From Morella rubra (taxonomy: Eukaryota; Streptophyta; Magnoliopsida; Fagales; Myricaceae), in contig CM025856.1 in assembly GCA_003952965.2 (NCBI GenBank), forward strand, positions 14,020,489 through 14,084,488: a DNA stretch of 64,000 nucleotides. The letters run 5' to 3'. Of the stretch, positions 1-10,675 are shown piece by piece. Within the stretch, counting starts at the first letter, position 1. Each line of letters starts with the position of its first letter. Below the pieces are notes generated by a model, which saw nothing but the letters and a program-made list of their open reading frames with translations, made no database searches and had not been told where the DNA came from. The translations under genes and the position numbers were made by a program.

Positions 1-1213
1 CCGACCATGCATAATGGTAATGATAAAAATTAATATGCTATCAATTATCTGCGACCTCTGTTATTTAATTTTGCATTTGTTCGATATGAAAATAACAATG
101 ACATTGCAACGAAATAGTTATAAATGGATAAAATGCAACTAAACTCTTGAACTAGCTATGGAGATAATAAACTACTGGTTAGAATTTCACAAATTTTAAA
201 CATAATTAATGTTAAATTATATAAACTCGCACTATACAAAAAATGTGCTCTACTGCCACGTGCCTTTTTACGCTCCTGATCAGTCTACCCTCATTAAAGT
301 TCAAGTTGTCCGCCACTAAGGCATGCATGTTCATAAAAAATAAGACAAAATTTTTGACCTCATATTGAGCACGGATTTGGCTGTTAGCTAATCACAGTAT
401 ATTTGATTTCTATGGCGCGCAAGTAGCATCTCCACAGTAAATCGACGAGGTGAACCAATGATTCTTACACCATTACTAGCTGATATCTTCTGAAATTCAC
501 TTACATGGAGCATATTTTTAGTTTTATCATTAGCCTTCCTCTCAATGGGGATCTTAATGCTTTCACTAATGGGTGGGGAATGTAAGCCAATGTACAATTT
601 CGATTATATTCTAATCAATGATTGAGTAGGATAGCATGAATCTGCTATGTAGTTATCTAGTCAGCTTTAAGCTTATTCCTCCAACCTCCAATTACATTAA
701 AAAGGAGAAACATCATAGTGCGCCTCTTATTTTTGGTCAAGGGTGGAACCACGTGCCCCCTATGGGATTCCCATGGGAGGGCCCCCTAACAACCCAGCCC
801 GCCCTCTTATTCATAAATTATGATGAATTCATAAATTCAAATTGATTCATCAACATGAATTTGTGAATTTATGTTCTTTGATTCGAATTGTGAAATTGTT
901 AAATTCAAATTGATGAATTTAAATTGTGATGAATTCTTGTTTTATGTTCTCGAATAAGAAAAAAAATAAACTGAAGCTTTTCAGGTCTCATGTCAATCAG
1001 AGATGAATAATGAACTGACAGTAATGAGTATGGGTGAGAAATAAAGTTTAAGGATGGTAGTGGGATAGAGATTGCTCTCATTATACAGATTTCCTGAAAT
1101 TGAAAAATAAGGGTTTTGTCTTGTTTGATATTGGTAATTGCAACTTGGATAATTTGATTGATTTTTTTCATTTGAAGTTGTAAAAGTTTTTTCCCTCCCT
1201 ATGTGGAATGCAG
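1..1213. other. AT-rich intergenic DNA, no gene seen
   Basis: I see no convincing coding exon here. From about 790 to 960 the sequence is a run of short, partly self-complementary AT-rich words based on GAATTCAT, TTGATGAATT and similar. The same type of sequence returns at about 1375-1600, on the other side of the orphan exon at 1214. This could be a decayed mobile element enclosing that exon. The short open frames here have no recognisable motif. Confidence 0.5.
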
Positions 1214-1319
1214 ATTATGTGTGATAGCTGGGAACATATCTCCTATTGATGTGATTACACACGTTCCAATCTTATGTGAAGAGGCTGAGATTCCCTACAT
1301 ATATCTGCCCTCAAAAGAG
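1214..1319 (+). pseudogene. orphan exon of an NHP2-like (L7Ae family) snoRNP protein
   Basis: One 106-nt segment sits between a good acceptor (ATGCAG) and a good donor (GAG/GTAAGT). It translates to LCVIAGNISPIDVITHVPIL followed by CEEAEIPYIYLPSKE. This is the most conserved part of NHP2, the H/ACA snoRNP core protein of the L7Ae RNA-binding family, which acts in rRNA pseudouridylation. The exon before it (the VKRG...RRGHKG part) and the exon after it (the ATKRPTCCVLV part) are not within several hundred bases. The exon is intact and without stops, but alone. It is probably a gene fragment carried by a transposon or left after rearrangement. Homology is confident; the status as a dead fragment is inferred. 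Confidence 0.7.
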
Positions 1320-1602
1320 GTAAGTTTGCAACATTTAGATGATCTTACAGGCTTCCTTAAGATAATCAGAGTAATGTGATGAATTTATGAATTCATCATA
1401 GATTAAATCAATATGAATTTATTTTAATTTTTTATGAATAATGTGATGAATTTTATATTGTGATTATGAATTTGATTGAGATTATTGTGAATCTTTAATT
1501 AGGATTTGATTGTGAATTATATTGAAATTGTGATTAGGACTAGGTTGTGAAACTGTGATTAGTTATGAAATTAGATTGATGAAATTTTGTTTTGTTTAGA
1601 TA

Positions 1603-1737
1603 ATGGATAAGTTTTTTATAAAGAAGCCAGCCAGCGTAGGGTCGTCTAGTACTCCTAACGTGGCTGCTACTTCTGAAACGAATACTATTGAGAACGAAAT
1701 TATTTTACAAAGTTTTTTAGAATATGCAGTCCGGTAA
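1603..1737 (+). pseudogene. possible N-terminal fragment of a hAT/ZMYM-type transposase
   Basis: A 44-codon frame begins MDKFFIKKPAS and continues with a Ser/Thr/Asn-rich stretch before a stop at 1735-1737. A start of the form M-D/E-K/R-F-F-K followed by a polar, disordered stretch is typical of plant hAT transposases with a TTF-type zinc finger. Nothing after it resembles the zinc finger or the dimerisation domain. The match rests on a short N-terminal pattern, so it is tentative. It could equally be a chance frame in AT-rich DNA. Confidence 0.3.
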
Positions 1738-2897
1738 GATCCAAGTATCACCTTTCAGTATTAGCAAATAGTACGGTACATGTATTTTAATATTTTTAGT
1801 CCTTAATTTTTGATATTTTAACTCTAAGATATTTTTTTGCTTTACGTAGTAAAAAAAAATTTTTGTCATTTTTTCTCAGGAATTCGACCCTTTCGATTGA
1901 ATTCTTGGTTCCACCACTAATTATGGTCCAAAATGAAAATAATTGTGTCCTGTAAGTCTAATTTCATCTGATTGTGTCTCATATATTGTCAATCAAATCA
2001 CTGTATGCTCTGTCATATATACGATGGAAACTCATGAATTTTTGTCCTTTAAAGTGAAATTTTTAGGGGCATTTTGACCATTCAATTGAGTGGGTGACTC
2101 ATGTGAGGATATATGTTTGGGTTAATAGGAGAATCAGACGACATTCTTATATTAATTTAGTTAAAAAAATAGAAAGCGCAATAAAATGGAATTAGATTTT
2201 TAAGAGTGGAATTTGATTTTTTTTTAGTCTAAGGAGATACTATGATATTTTTTCCATGGAAAATTAAAGAAAAGGATAAGGTCATCCAAAGTGGGTCTCA
2301 CAAGGCCTCTCTATTTAAGCCTCACTAATACGACAAATAAGTTATCCCTTTATTATGTCATGTCAGGCCGTTCATTGTGCAGGTGCGGTAACTTCGCGTT
2401 ACATTTGGCCAATACATGAGTCGACTAGTGATGTATTGAATGCCCTTTTTGGGATCAAGATCGGGTGGTGAGGGAACCAGAACGAAGAAAATGTGCACCC
2501 ATTTTCTGGAAGGGCTTTTGCTTTTGTCTTGTCAGGCCATGAGACACAATGAGAAATGACACAGCAAGTTATCCTGTTTCCTATGTTGCGCAGCAGCTGC
2601 AGAAGTCTCTGCCCACTTACCCGTACTAAAGTCTCATCTGCATTCATGACCATAAATCACGTTATCTAATAATTGCTTCTTATGCAATAAAAAAAACCAT
2701 ATCATTCTTCTTTTATTAAAAAGAAAAGAAGATAGATTGATGACTACAGGTTTTTCACCAAAAACTCATATAATTGGTCCACGTCCAAAGGCAGTGTGGC
2801 ACCAAGTTGTCATGTTTCCCTTTAGACCTAAAAATATAACTACTAGGACGAGGTAGATTATTAACCAACTAGTTAGAAGTCTTGTTGGTAAAACACC
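1738..2897. other. intergenic, downstream of GH3, no gene recognised
   Basis: This stretch is AT-rich and holds poly-A and poly-T runs. An 84-codon frame on the minus strand at 2399-2653 has no motif I recognise and no splice context linking it to GH3. The 3' UTR of the GH3 gene should lie just below 2898. Confidence 0.4.
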
Positions 2898-5441
2898 CTA
2901 TGGAACCCACTTTGGATCCCTAGGACTAAAGAAAGACGCCTTCACTCGAGAGTTGAGCAACTTGAGAGCTGCTTTAGATTTGATGCACCTCGGGGTTTTA
3001 TATTGGTTGATCGATCCCCCTTGGTCGATGAGCAAGTCCATCAATTCCTCAAAAGTGCCGGGCACAACCACACGAATCTCAAGGGGCCCTACCGACTTAT
3101 CATTTGCGCGGCATCTTCGGTATATGTAATCAAGCTCTTCTTCCACAGCAATGCAACATTCTTGAAGCACCTTATCATCAAGTTCAGTTGCCAAGTTTGC
3201 CTCTGATCCCTGAACTTGAATTTCCCAAAACAATACATAATGTCCTGGCAGAATACACGTATCCGCGTAGCTAGTGTACTCCACGAGTAGGGCATGGTAA
3301 GGTTCCAGCAATTTCTTGGCCACGGTGATGCTCTTGTGCAAATCCTCTTCGTTGGTTTTGTCAGTGTCAACGCTGAGGAGGACATTTCTCCTACAGATGA
3401 ATCGGAATTGTGGGGCACGATTGTGGAATCCGGTGACTTGCAGCACATCACCAATACGATAACGATATAGTCCTACATCATTACAAAAAAGCTTAACGTT
3501 ATGGAGAAGACAACTCCAACTGTCTCTATATATTCAAACACGAAATAGTGCGCACGTACTGAACAGATTAGTACAACATAGAAACCGAAAAAAGCCTTTG
3601 ACTTCGAATCTCTTTGTTCCTAACTGGTTTTACCAATTAGAACTGGACTTTCATTCAAGCACAAAGGAATGTTTACACCCTAATTTAAATGAAATGAAAA
3701 GGCAAACTACTATGCTTTTGCAAGTAAGGAGATCAGACTATTACCAGAAAAGGTAGTGACCACCAATTCATAATAACAGCCGACCCTAACCTGCACCAGG
3801 TCGACAAGCTTATCTCTGGGCACCTCCTGTTCCTCGCCTATGTCCATTAACATTGATCCGTTCTCTCCCAAGGGTATAAACTCAAAGTAACACATGTTGG
3901 GCAAGAGGGTAAATGCTACATCAGCAGGGTCACATAAGGGTTTCAAGTTGACCCCAAAGTAACATTCTGATGCAGCATACATGGTGGACACCAGTGGCAA
4001 TTTCCCGTCAGTATAATACTCTAGGGCCGGTATGTATTGTGCCATAGAGCCAGTCACCACAGCCTCAATGTACTTAGCCCTAGGCCAAAGATGGCATAAA
4101 ACTCCCTTCCATGATGAACGGCTACAAATGCCCTGGATCTCATCCGCAAGATGTGGGTCTGGTGATGAAAGCATGGTAGACATACATGAACGGCATTCGA
4201 GATCCGTGATCCCGGGGTCTAGTTTGCCAGTGCGGATATCACTGCACAGACGAACCCAATTACGTTCAAGGAACGAGATGGCTCGGAGAAAAGCCGAGGC
4301 AAAAACAGCCCCTAGCCTTAGGACTTGGTGGCGGTGGATTAGACCTGCTAGAAGTTGGCAATACATGCTTTGGTTGCTATCATGGCACAAGATGGTTTGG
4401 TCTGGGCTCGTGTAATCGTTGAAAGAGTCACGTGCTCGGCACTTGAAGTACTTGCTCTTATAGTAGCTGGTGAGTACAGCCCGAATTGGTATACCACAAG
4501 GAGTAGACAATTCTGCCTTGATGAAGTAAAGGTACATCGCCTTGCCTTCGTCAAGTCCGGGGACATGCCTGCAATTCAATTTCAAAAGCATGAGATTAAT
4601 TGGAAACAAGATATACATACCCTTGTACCGCTAAAAACCTTAGTTGTGTGTCCTTATAAAAAGCAAAAGGCTTTCAATGGAAAGGTGATAAACTGATCTA
4701 AACAATGTAACTTTGAAATGATGGTAACTTGTCAGCTTGACTGCTTAGCTGCAAGCAATAAAGGTTATGTTAGACTCAATGCAGGCAGTGAGCAAGTTTA
4801 TCGTATATAACATGCCCTTTGCTCTAGGACACACGATTACCTTAAAAATAATGTGAAATGGAAGAGATAGAAGTCCCTAACTGATTCATGATTGGCATGA
4901 TTAGATTATATAAAAATGTTCGCCGGTCAAGATCTTCTGCTATTGAGGGCATCAACTTGGGCTCTCCAGCTGAAGTCCCCGAACTGCAAGCACCATGACA
5001 CAAGTTTATTGACTCATGAAAAAGAGAAACTTTATAGAAAACCGAGCAACAGAATTATTCAAAACTCATTGGCTCGTAGAAAAACCAGAAAACAGTAATG
5101 GAAACTTTAAAGAGAATAGTGGAGATAGAGAGAGAGGGAGAGAGATCAGACCTGCGAAGCATTTCAGTGATATGGTGACCAGTAATGAGAGAGGAGTCTT
5201 CTCCATTAGCAATTCGTTGAATATATGGGCGCATAGCTTTGTAAGTAATGACCGGGACACTGCGCTTGAAGTCCAGTATATTTTTTGATCCTTTCATATA
5301 CTTATTGAGATATTCAGTTTCCCTATTTCGAGTTACGATCTCTTTTAAGATGCTCTTTTGAACTTCATCAGCCTCCGCAGTGAGTCTCTCAATCGCCTTT
5401 AATGCCTCGTCGCCTTTGTACTCCAATTTCTTTCCGTCCAT
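2898..5441 (-). CDS. GH3: GH3 acyl-acid amido synthetase (group II, auxin-conjugating type), 4 exons
   Basis: This is a complete GH3 gene read on the minus strand. Exons are 5441-5152, 4983-4882, 4568-3745 and 3472-2898, totalling 1,791 nt and 596 codons plus stop, within the usual 575-612. All introns are GT-AG and the phases close exactly. GH3 enzymes adenylate an acyl acid such as IAA and transfer it to an amino acid, which controls free auxin; they are cytosolic. Visible motifs are the P-loop SSGTSAGE at residues 97-104 (split by intron 1), [12 protein letters not shown] at 325-336, the YTSPDQ and QSMYCQLL blocks, and [11 protein letters not shown] just after residue 405. The C-terminal blocks SVDTDKT and YTSYAD, and the ending SPRDPKWVP, resemble the GH3.1-GH3.6/GH3.17 group, so I infer an IAA-amido synthetase. 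The exact paralogue cannot be assigned, and no defect is seen. Confidence 0.93.
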
Positions 5442-5537
5442 AACGTCGGATAGAGATGAGAAGGAAAGATAGCCGCAAAGGATCAGATTTTGAGTTACAA
5501 TGTTCTCCTATGGTGATATGGTTGAGAAGCCCACGGG

Positions 5538-5545
5538 TTTATATA
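5538..5545 (-). promoter_or_regulatory. TATA box of the GH3 gene
   Basis: On the minus strand the sequence reads TATATAAA, about 97 bases upstream of the GH3 start codon at 5441. The position and orientation fit a core promoter. A single TGTCTC word, the auxin response element core, lies about 900 bases upstream at 6345-6350. One copy at that distance is weak evidence for auxin control. Confidence 0.6.
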
Positions 5546-8500
5546 CAATGAATTTGGCGAAGTAAAATGGCTTTTACAGAAAAGCTCTGATCTCGCTCTC
5601 TCCACGTCATTGCAACCCCATTGGAAACATTGGTGCTGATGGTATTGATCATAATGTGGCCCCCTCACAAACTTTTCTTGATTTGAGATATTCCATCACT
5701 TCACCGGCCCTGTGTTATACGCTCTTTGAATTGGAGTTGTACGCAAATAGAATATTGCTCTACAACTGGAACATCTTGCTCAAATAACCTTTTTTTCCCA
5801 TACACCCAACTAGCAAGACCATTTTAACCACCGTCCCACACGGCCAGAGACGCCTCTATGATGCATTGAATGACGATCAATGACAATATATGATCTGTAG
5901 GAACACTACCTTCTTTTCTGAAAATAAAGCCATTACGTACACTCCTAGTTGTCCTTTAGACCATGTGGAACTTTAGATCAGCAACACTTTTCTTACGTAA
6001 TACGCGAGCCCTTAAGTGTAACGTGCATTTTAGTATTGTGGTCGTGGATAAGGTAATGGGAAAAGGCATAGAACTCAAATTTACAGACCACCTTTAGACC
6101 ATTTGGTAAGTGGTTATACAGTGTGCACAAGGAGGATCAAATCACGTCATGACGTTTATAGTATGCGATACATATGCCTATTCCGAAATATAGTATAGTT
6201 ATGCACTAATTAAATAGTGACATCTTTCTAATGGGCATATCGTATATATATTTTTGAGTTGATGGACGACATTGAGATTACAAGTATCTGGTTCTATATG
6301 CATCATGGTTATCCACATTGTAGATCTGATCTCTTTTAATTTCTTGTCTCAGCAAAAGCATGAGAGAAAAAGTAGATCAGATCAGATATTGGTTATAGTA
6401 TGTGTTTCCTCTCCCAAAACAGTATGTGACATGTAAAGCACGGGAAGAGAACCCTATTTCATTTCTCTCAATAGCAAACGTACGTACGTGTAGTGCTTAA
6501 CAAGCTGTTATAGAAAGAATATCATTTAAAACAACCAAGTCAAGTTGCGTAGAACAAAGCGTCATTCAGAGCCCACATTAACCTAAAAGTTGTTATGCCT
6601 AAGTACAATGCATCTATTTATGGAACTAGATTGGTTTACAAGGAATTGCAGCTCTATCTTTTGGAAAGGATTTGGCTTATGAGGCGTCCACACAATGGTA
6701 CGTCAGAAGAAGAAACAAGCTCAGCGATTCCATGAGTTCAATTATAATGCTCAACCTCAACTGGGACTATATATACTGACTGCAGATCAGCCATATCTCT
6801 TTCGTGTAGGATATCAAACGGCCAGAGTCATAATCGACATCCTTTTTTTTTTTTTTTTTTTTCTTTTTGCTTTGATTTCGACGACGCACCACTCAATGAG
6901 GTTGGTGCTCGCCGCATCTGCTTTCAATCTCTCTTCACCTTTTACAAGCTCCATAGCGTGACAGATACGTCACTGTAACTCTAGGTGAGCTCTCTTCTCC
7001 CCCCTCCACACACACCATGACCAATTCAAGCAAGACAGAAAAGCTAATGCAATAAAATTTCTTTTTTCCTGACCTGGGAAGTTTGTGATAATGGCGGAAA
7101 AAGTGAACTTTACCGGGCATTATTTTTTCAAGACTAGGTGGAGTACATTGCGTGCTATCACTCAAATCATGGTGTCCGCCAATATAGCTTCTTGGAAGTA
7201 TTCACATTGCCATATATCTGAACTTGAGAATATAAGAATCATCGGTCCCTTACGTACTTAATATTCCTGATCATATTAACTATTTGGATATAATCATCGA
7301 TAGTGAATGATATGTGCTACCATACTAGACAAATCTTTCATCAGCAAAAGGAAGACAATACCACAAAGGACGTGAAAGTAAACGCTAATCAAGAGCAATA
7401 GCTGGAAAACCTTGAGAAGGAATGATATGAAGCAAAAATTTGTAAGAATAATGTTCATTTATCTAAATAATAGTTATTTAGATGTCACATGTTTATATTT
7501 ATTTATTGAGTAATATGATGTGACATAAGATGTTACATAGATATTATTGAGTGACATTGTAGAAAAGTCATGCCAATAATTAATGAATCAAAGACGGGGA
7601 AGTATGTCTCTTCTATTGCTTGTTCACTTATGTTTTGTTCTAGACTAAGGTACATATACGATATGTCTACACTTGTTGTGCCTCTAATTAATAGGATGAT
7701 GGACTTCGTCATTGAGATAGTGACCTAAGCAAACAAGTGGGTGTAATGTAAGAGTACATGCATTGAACATGATCAAATATTAATACCTTCTGGAAGTGAT
7801 CACTGATGTTGAGAAGGTATTCAGCATAATTGGTTTATTGTATTCTTAGACCTGAAGGTTTATACGGATCTATTTATTGTGTACTTGTGCTTTGACCGAG
7901 TCATTTGATGATAATCTTTCTAAGTCAAAGATTCCAGATAACGTTGGATCTTGTACATAATAAATGGGTTTATATAAATGCTCAATAAGAATCCACCGTC
8001 TCTTTTGAGCAGTATATTCAATATATCTATATAGGGTTAGACTAGAAAAAGAATCAATTGGCCTAATAGTATTTTGTAAAAATATTTTTTGAAATAATAT
8101 ATATATATTATTATTTGTGAAATTATTTTGAAAACAATTGATAATCCAACGAGTTACAGATTGTGAATTGAGAATTATATAATATAAATTTAATCGGTGA
8201 CATGCCGAATATTTAAGATTAATTTGTGAAATCTCTTTTGTCGACAATTATTCAAAATTATCATCACTTATAACTCGGAAAATGCAGTGCGTACGTGTTT
8301 GCAGGTGTGTCCATGTGTGAGAAATCTTTTCAACTAACGGGAATCATCGTCAACCTCTATGGAGGTGAGTTATGGGGCCTAATCAAAGAAACAGCTATCA
8401 TTAAAGCGGGAACTGTCCAAATGAAACGGGGTCCGATATCCAACTATACATCGTCGTGCGACCTTTTTGAGGCTATAGTGGCCGATCCATGTAGTTTCGA

Positions 8501-9093
8501 AGACTCCTTTTTCTGATGAAATCGTAAACCAAGTACTTGCACGAGGGGCACTAGCCGCACTACCACGCTACGACAGAAAGGCCTACGAGAAAAGATTCCT
8601 ATAGGGTTAATGTATAGGCAAGCATTTTTCTTGCAAGGTGCATGCATAATGGATGCCACCTTTTGGGTACTGCGACAAAATTAGCGATGAACAATAAGTA
8701 CCTGATGAGATGTAAAACCTGCAGCTTTACCTAAGTAGTTGATTTTCCTGTTGGAAGTCTAGGTGTAAATTGTAATGACGTGCCAGTCCCCCAATAGGCA
8801 TAACATTTAGAACCGTAGCCATCATTACATGAGGCAGCAATTTGAACATAGAGACATCATCATTACACATGATATTGCCTTTTCATTCTATACATGCTTT
8901 TAATTCTTTTGAAATTTACCGTTAATTCTTTTCTTTGGGTATGAACAGGGTGACATATTGTTTCCCCCAACATCTGAGACATCAAAAGCTGTAGCTAATG
9001 CAGTCCATTCTTCTTCATGCGTGTATATTGTCCTATTTTACTTTCTGGCTTCTGATGATATTAACTGCTTATCATATTTGTATGTAGAACTCA
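5546..9093. other. intergenic DNA between GH3 and the CACTA element
   Basis: No gene is recognised in 3.5 kb. The stretch holds a T tract at about 6843-6862 and very AT-rich DNA at 7440-8280. A 125-codon frame on the minus strand at 7870-8247 is rich in Ile, Asn and Tyr and uses AT-rich codons. It has no motif I can name and no splice signals tying it to a host gene. A 73-codon plus-strand frame at 8295-8516 is likewise unrecognised. Confidence 0.45.
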
Positions 9094-9096
9094 TGT
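9094..9096. repeat. left 3-bp target-site duplication of the CACTA element
   Basis: TGT directly before the CACTACTAG terminus. The same TGT follows the right terminus at 20566-20568. A 3-bp duplication is the diagnostic length for CACTA (En/Spm) insertion. Confidence 0.85.
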
Positions 9097-9235
9097 CACT
9101 ACTAGAAAATTAAGTTTTAGCGATGAGAATTTCATAACGAAAAGTCTATTTTTGTGACTAAATATTAATTTCGTCATTAAAAAATAGTTTTTCATGACAA
9201 AAATATTTTTTGTCACTAAAAATTAATTTTTTGGT

Positions 9236-10570
9236 GACAAAAACTTTTGTCACACGGCGATCGATTAGTGACTCAACGATCGATCACACTTTTTGTCACA
9301 ACAAGCTCCATCACTAGATGCAAAGAGTTTTGGCGACGAAATTACGTCGTCACCACAACCGATCGATCAGTTAATATCAACACGTGGCTTTGACAGGCGA
9401 TCGATCGTTTAACGTAACCGTCTGAAAATGCGAAGAATCGATCAATTGGTAAGCATAACAGTCAATTGAATGACGTGTCGATCGTCACTGTGTACCGATT
9501 GATCACTGTTGCAATGAATGGCAGTGCGCCTCATGTTGGACACATGTTACGAACTACCGATCGATTGCTACACAGTGACAATTGATCGGTAAGCGTAACC
9601 ATCACTTTTCGAATCAACGTTCGATCGTTGAGGGAGCAATCGATCGTTGATTCAACGAATGGCAGAACGCTAGGTGTTAAAAAAGCAAGCTATCGATCGG
9701 TACATCACTACCGATCGATCGGCGCAAAGGATTATATGAAACCGCAAAAGTCATTTTTACCAGTTATCTCTCCACAAAATCTCTCGAATCCTCTCAAATT
9801 TCAAGGAGTCATTTTCTTGCCGTATTTTCCTCCAAAGAGCGTGGAATCATCCCCCCTTGTCATCTATAGTAAAGGTTCGCACTTATGTTGTTTTTTAAGC
9901 GATATTAAGCAGTTTTAAATGAGTTTTTAGTTTACATTTTTTAATTTGCTATATAATCAATTTAGGTCCATAAAATGTATTTATTTTAGTGTTAATTTAT
10001 GTTTTAGAAGTTTAGGATTATTTAGGGATCAATTTGGGGTGATTTTGGACGTGTTTTGGTGTTTTACAGTATCTGTGCATTTTTGTCCCTATGCTGATCG
10101 ATTGCCTGTTAAGGTCGATCGATCATTTGGTAGATGCTGAGTCAAACAATCAATCGGCTAAATAACTGATCGATCGGTCCTGAAAATGGTGCATTTCAAT
10201 TTGCAACCGATCAATCACGTTTTGTACCGATCGATCGGTCCATGATGCTTTGCATTTTAGAAGTCACAATCAATCGATCGCTTGATCGGTCAGCTTGATA
10301 TGAAACCCAACAATTTCACTAAGTAGCAATCAATCGTTGGGTAATACTGTGCGTTTTGTTTCATGGACGATCAATTGTCTATGCAATGAAACGCATCATT
10401 TTACATGTAGTGATCGATCGGTCAACTTGAACGATCGATCGATGTATAGCGATCGATCGTTATCATGATTCTGATCGATCGCTATGTTTCCAAACGCACC
10501 TTTTTGTTTAGACGATCGATCAGTTTTGTTACGCGATCGATCGCTATGTTGAGTGATCTATTGCTAGGTA
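9236..10570. repeat. left subterminal array of palindromic CGATCGATCG-type motifs
   Basis: Dozens of variants of CGATCGATCG, ACCGATCGATCGG and GATCGATC occur at irregular spacing of roughly 15-60 bases. There is one motif-poor gap at about 9730-10090, which includes a C/T-rich stretch that could be transcribed leader. The motif is self-complementary. It recurs in the right subterminal region at about 20050-20430. By analogy with Spm subterminal repeats this is where the element's DNA-binding protein would be expected to bind; that role is inferred. Confidence 0.8.
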
Positions 10571-10675
10571 TGGCAATGGATCGCCATTTTGTTGCAGCTT
10601 TTTAATACTTTAATTACGTTATTATGGTTATTTTTTAACACAAATTTATATACAATTGTTGCAACATTCCTAAAA

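Noticed and set aside
4032..4415. A 127-codon plus-strand frame.
   Set aside because: It is antisense to GH3 exon 3, whose minus-strand protein is clearly conserved.
9236..10570. Regularly repeated CGATCGATCG words could suggest a CRISPR-like array.
   Set aside because: Spacing is irregular, repeats are only about 10 bases and palindromic, there are no spacers of constant length, and the genome is a plant. It is a transposon subterminal array.
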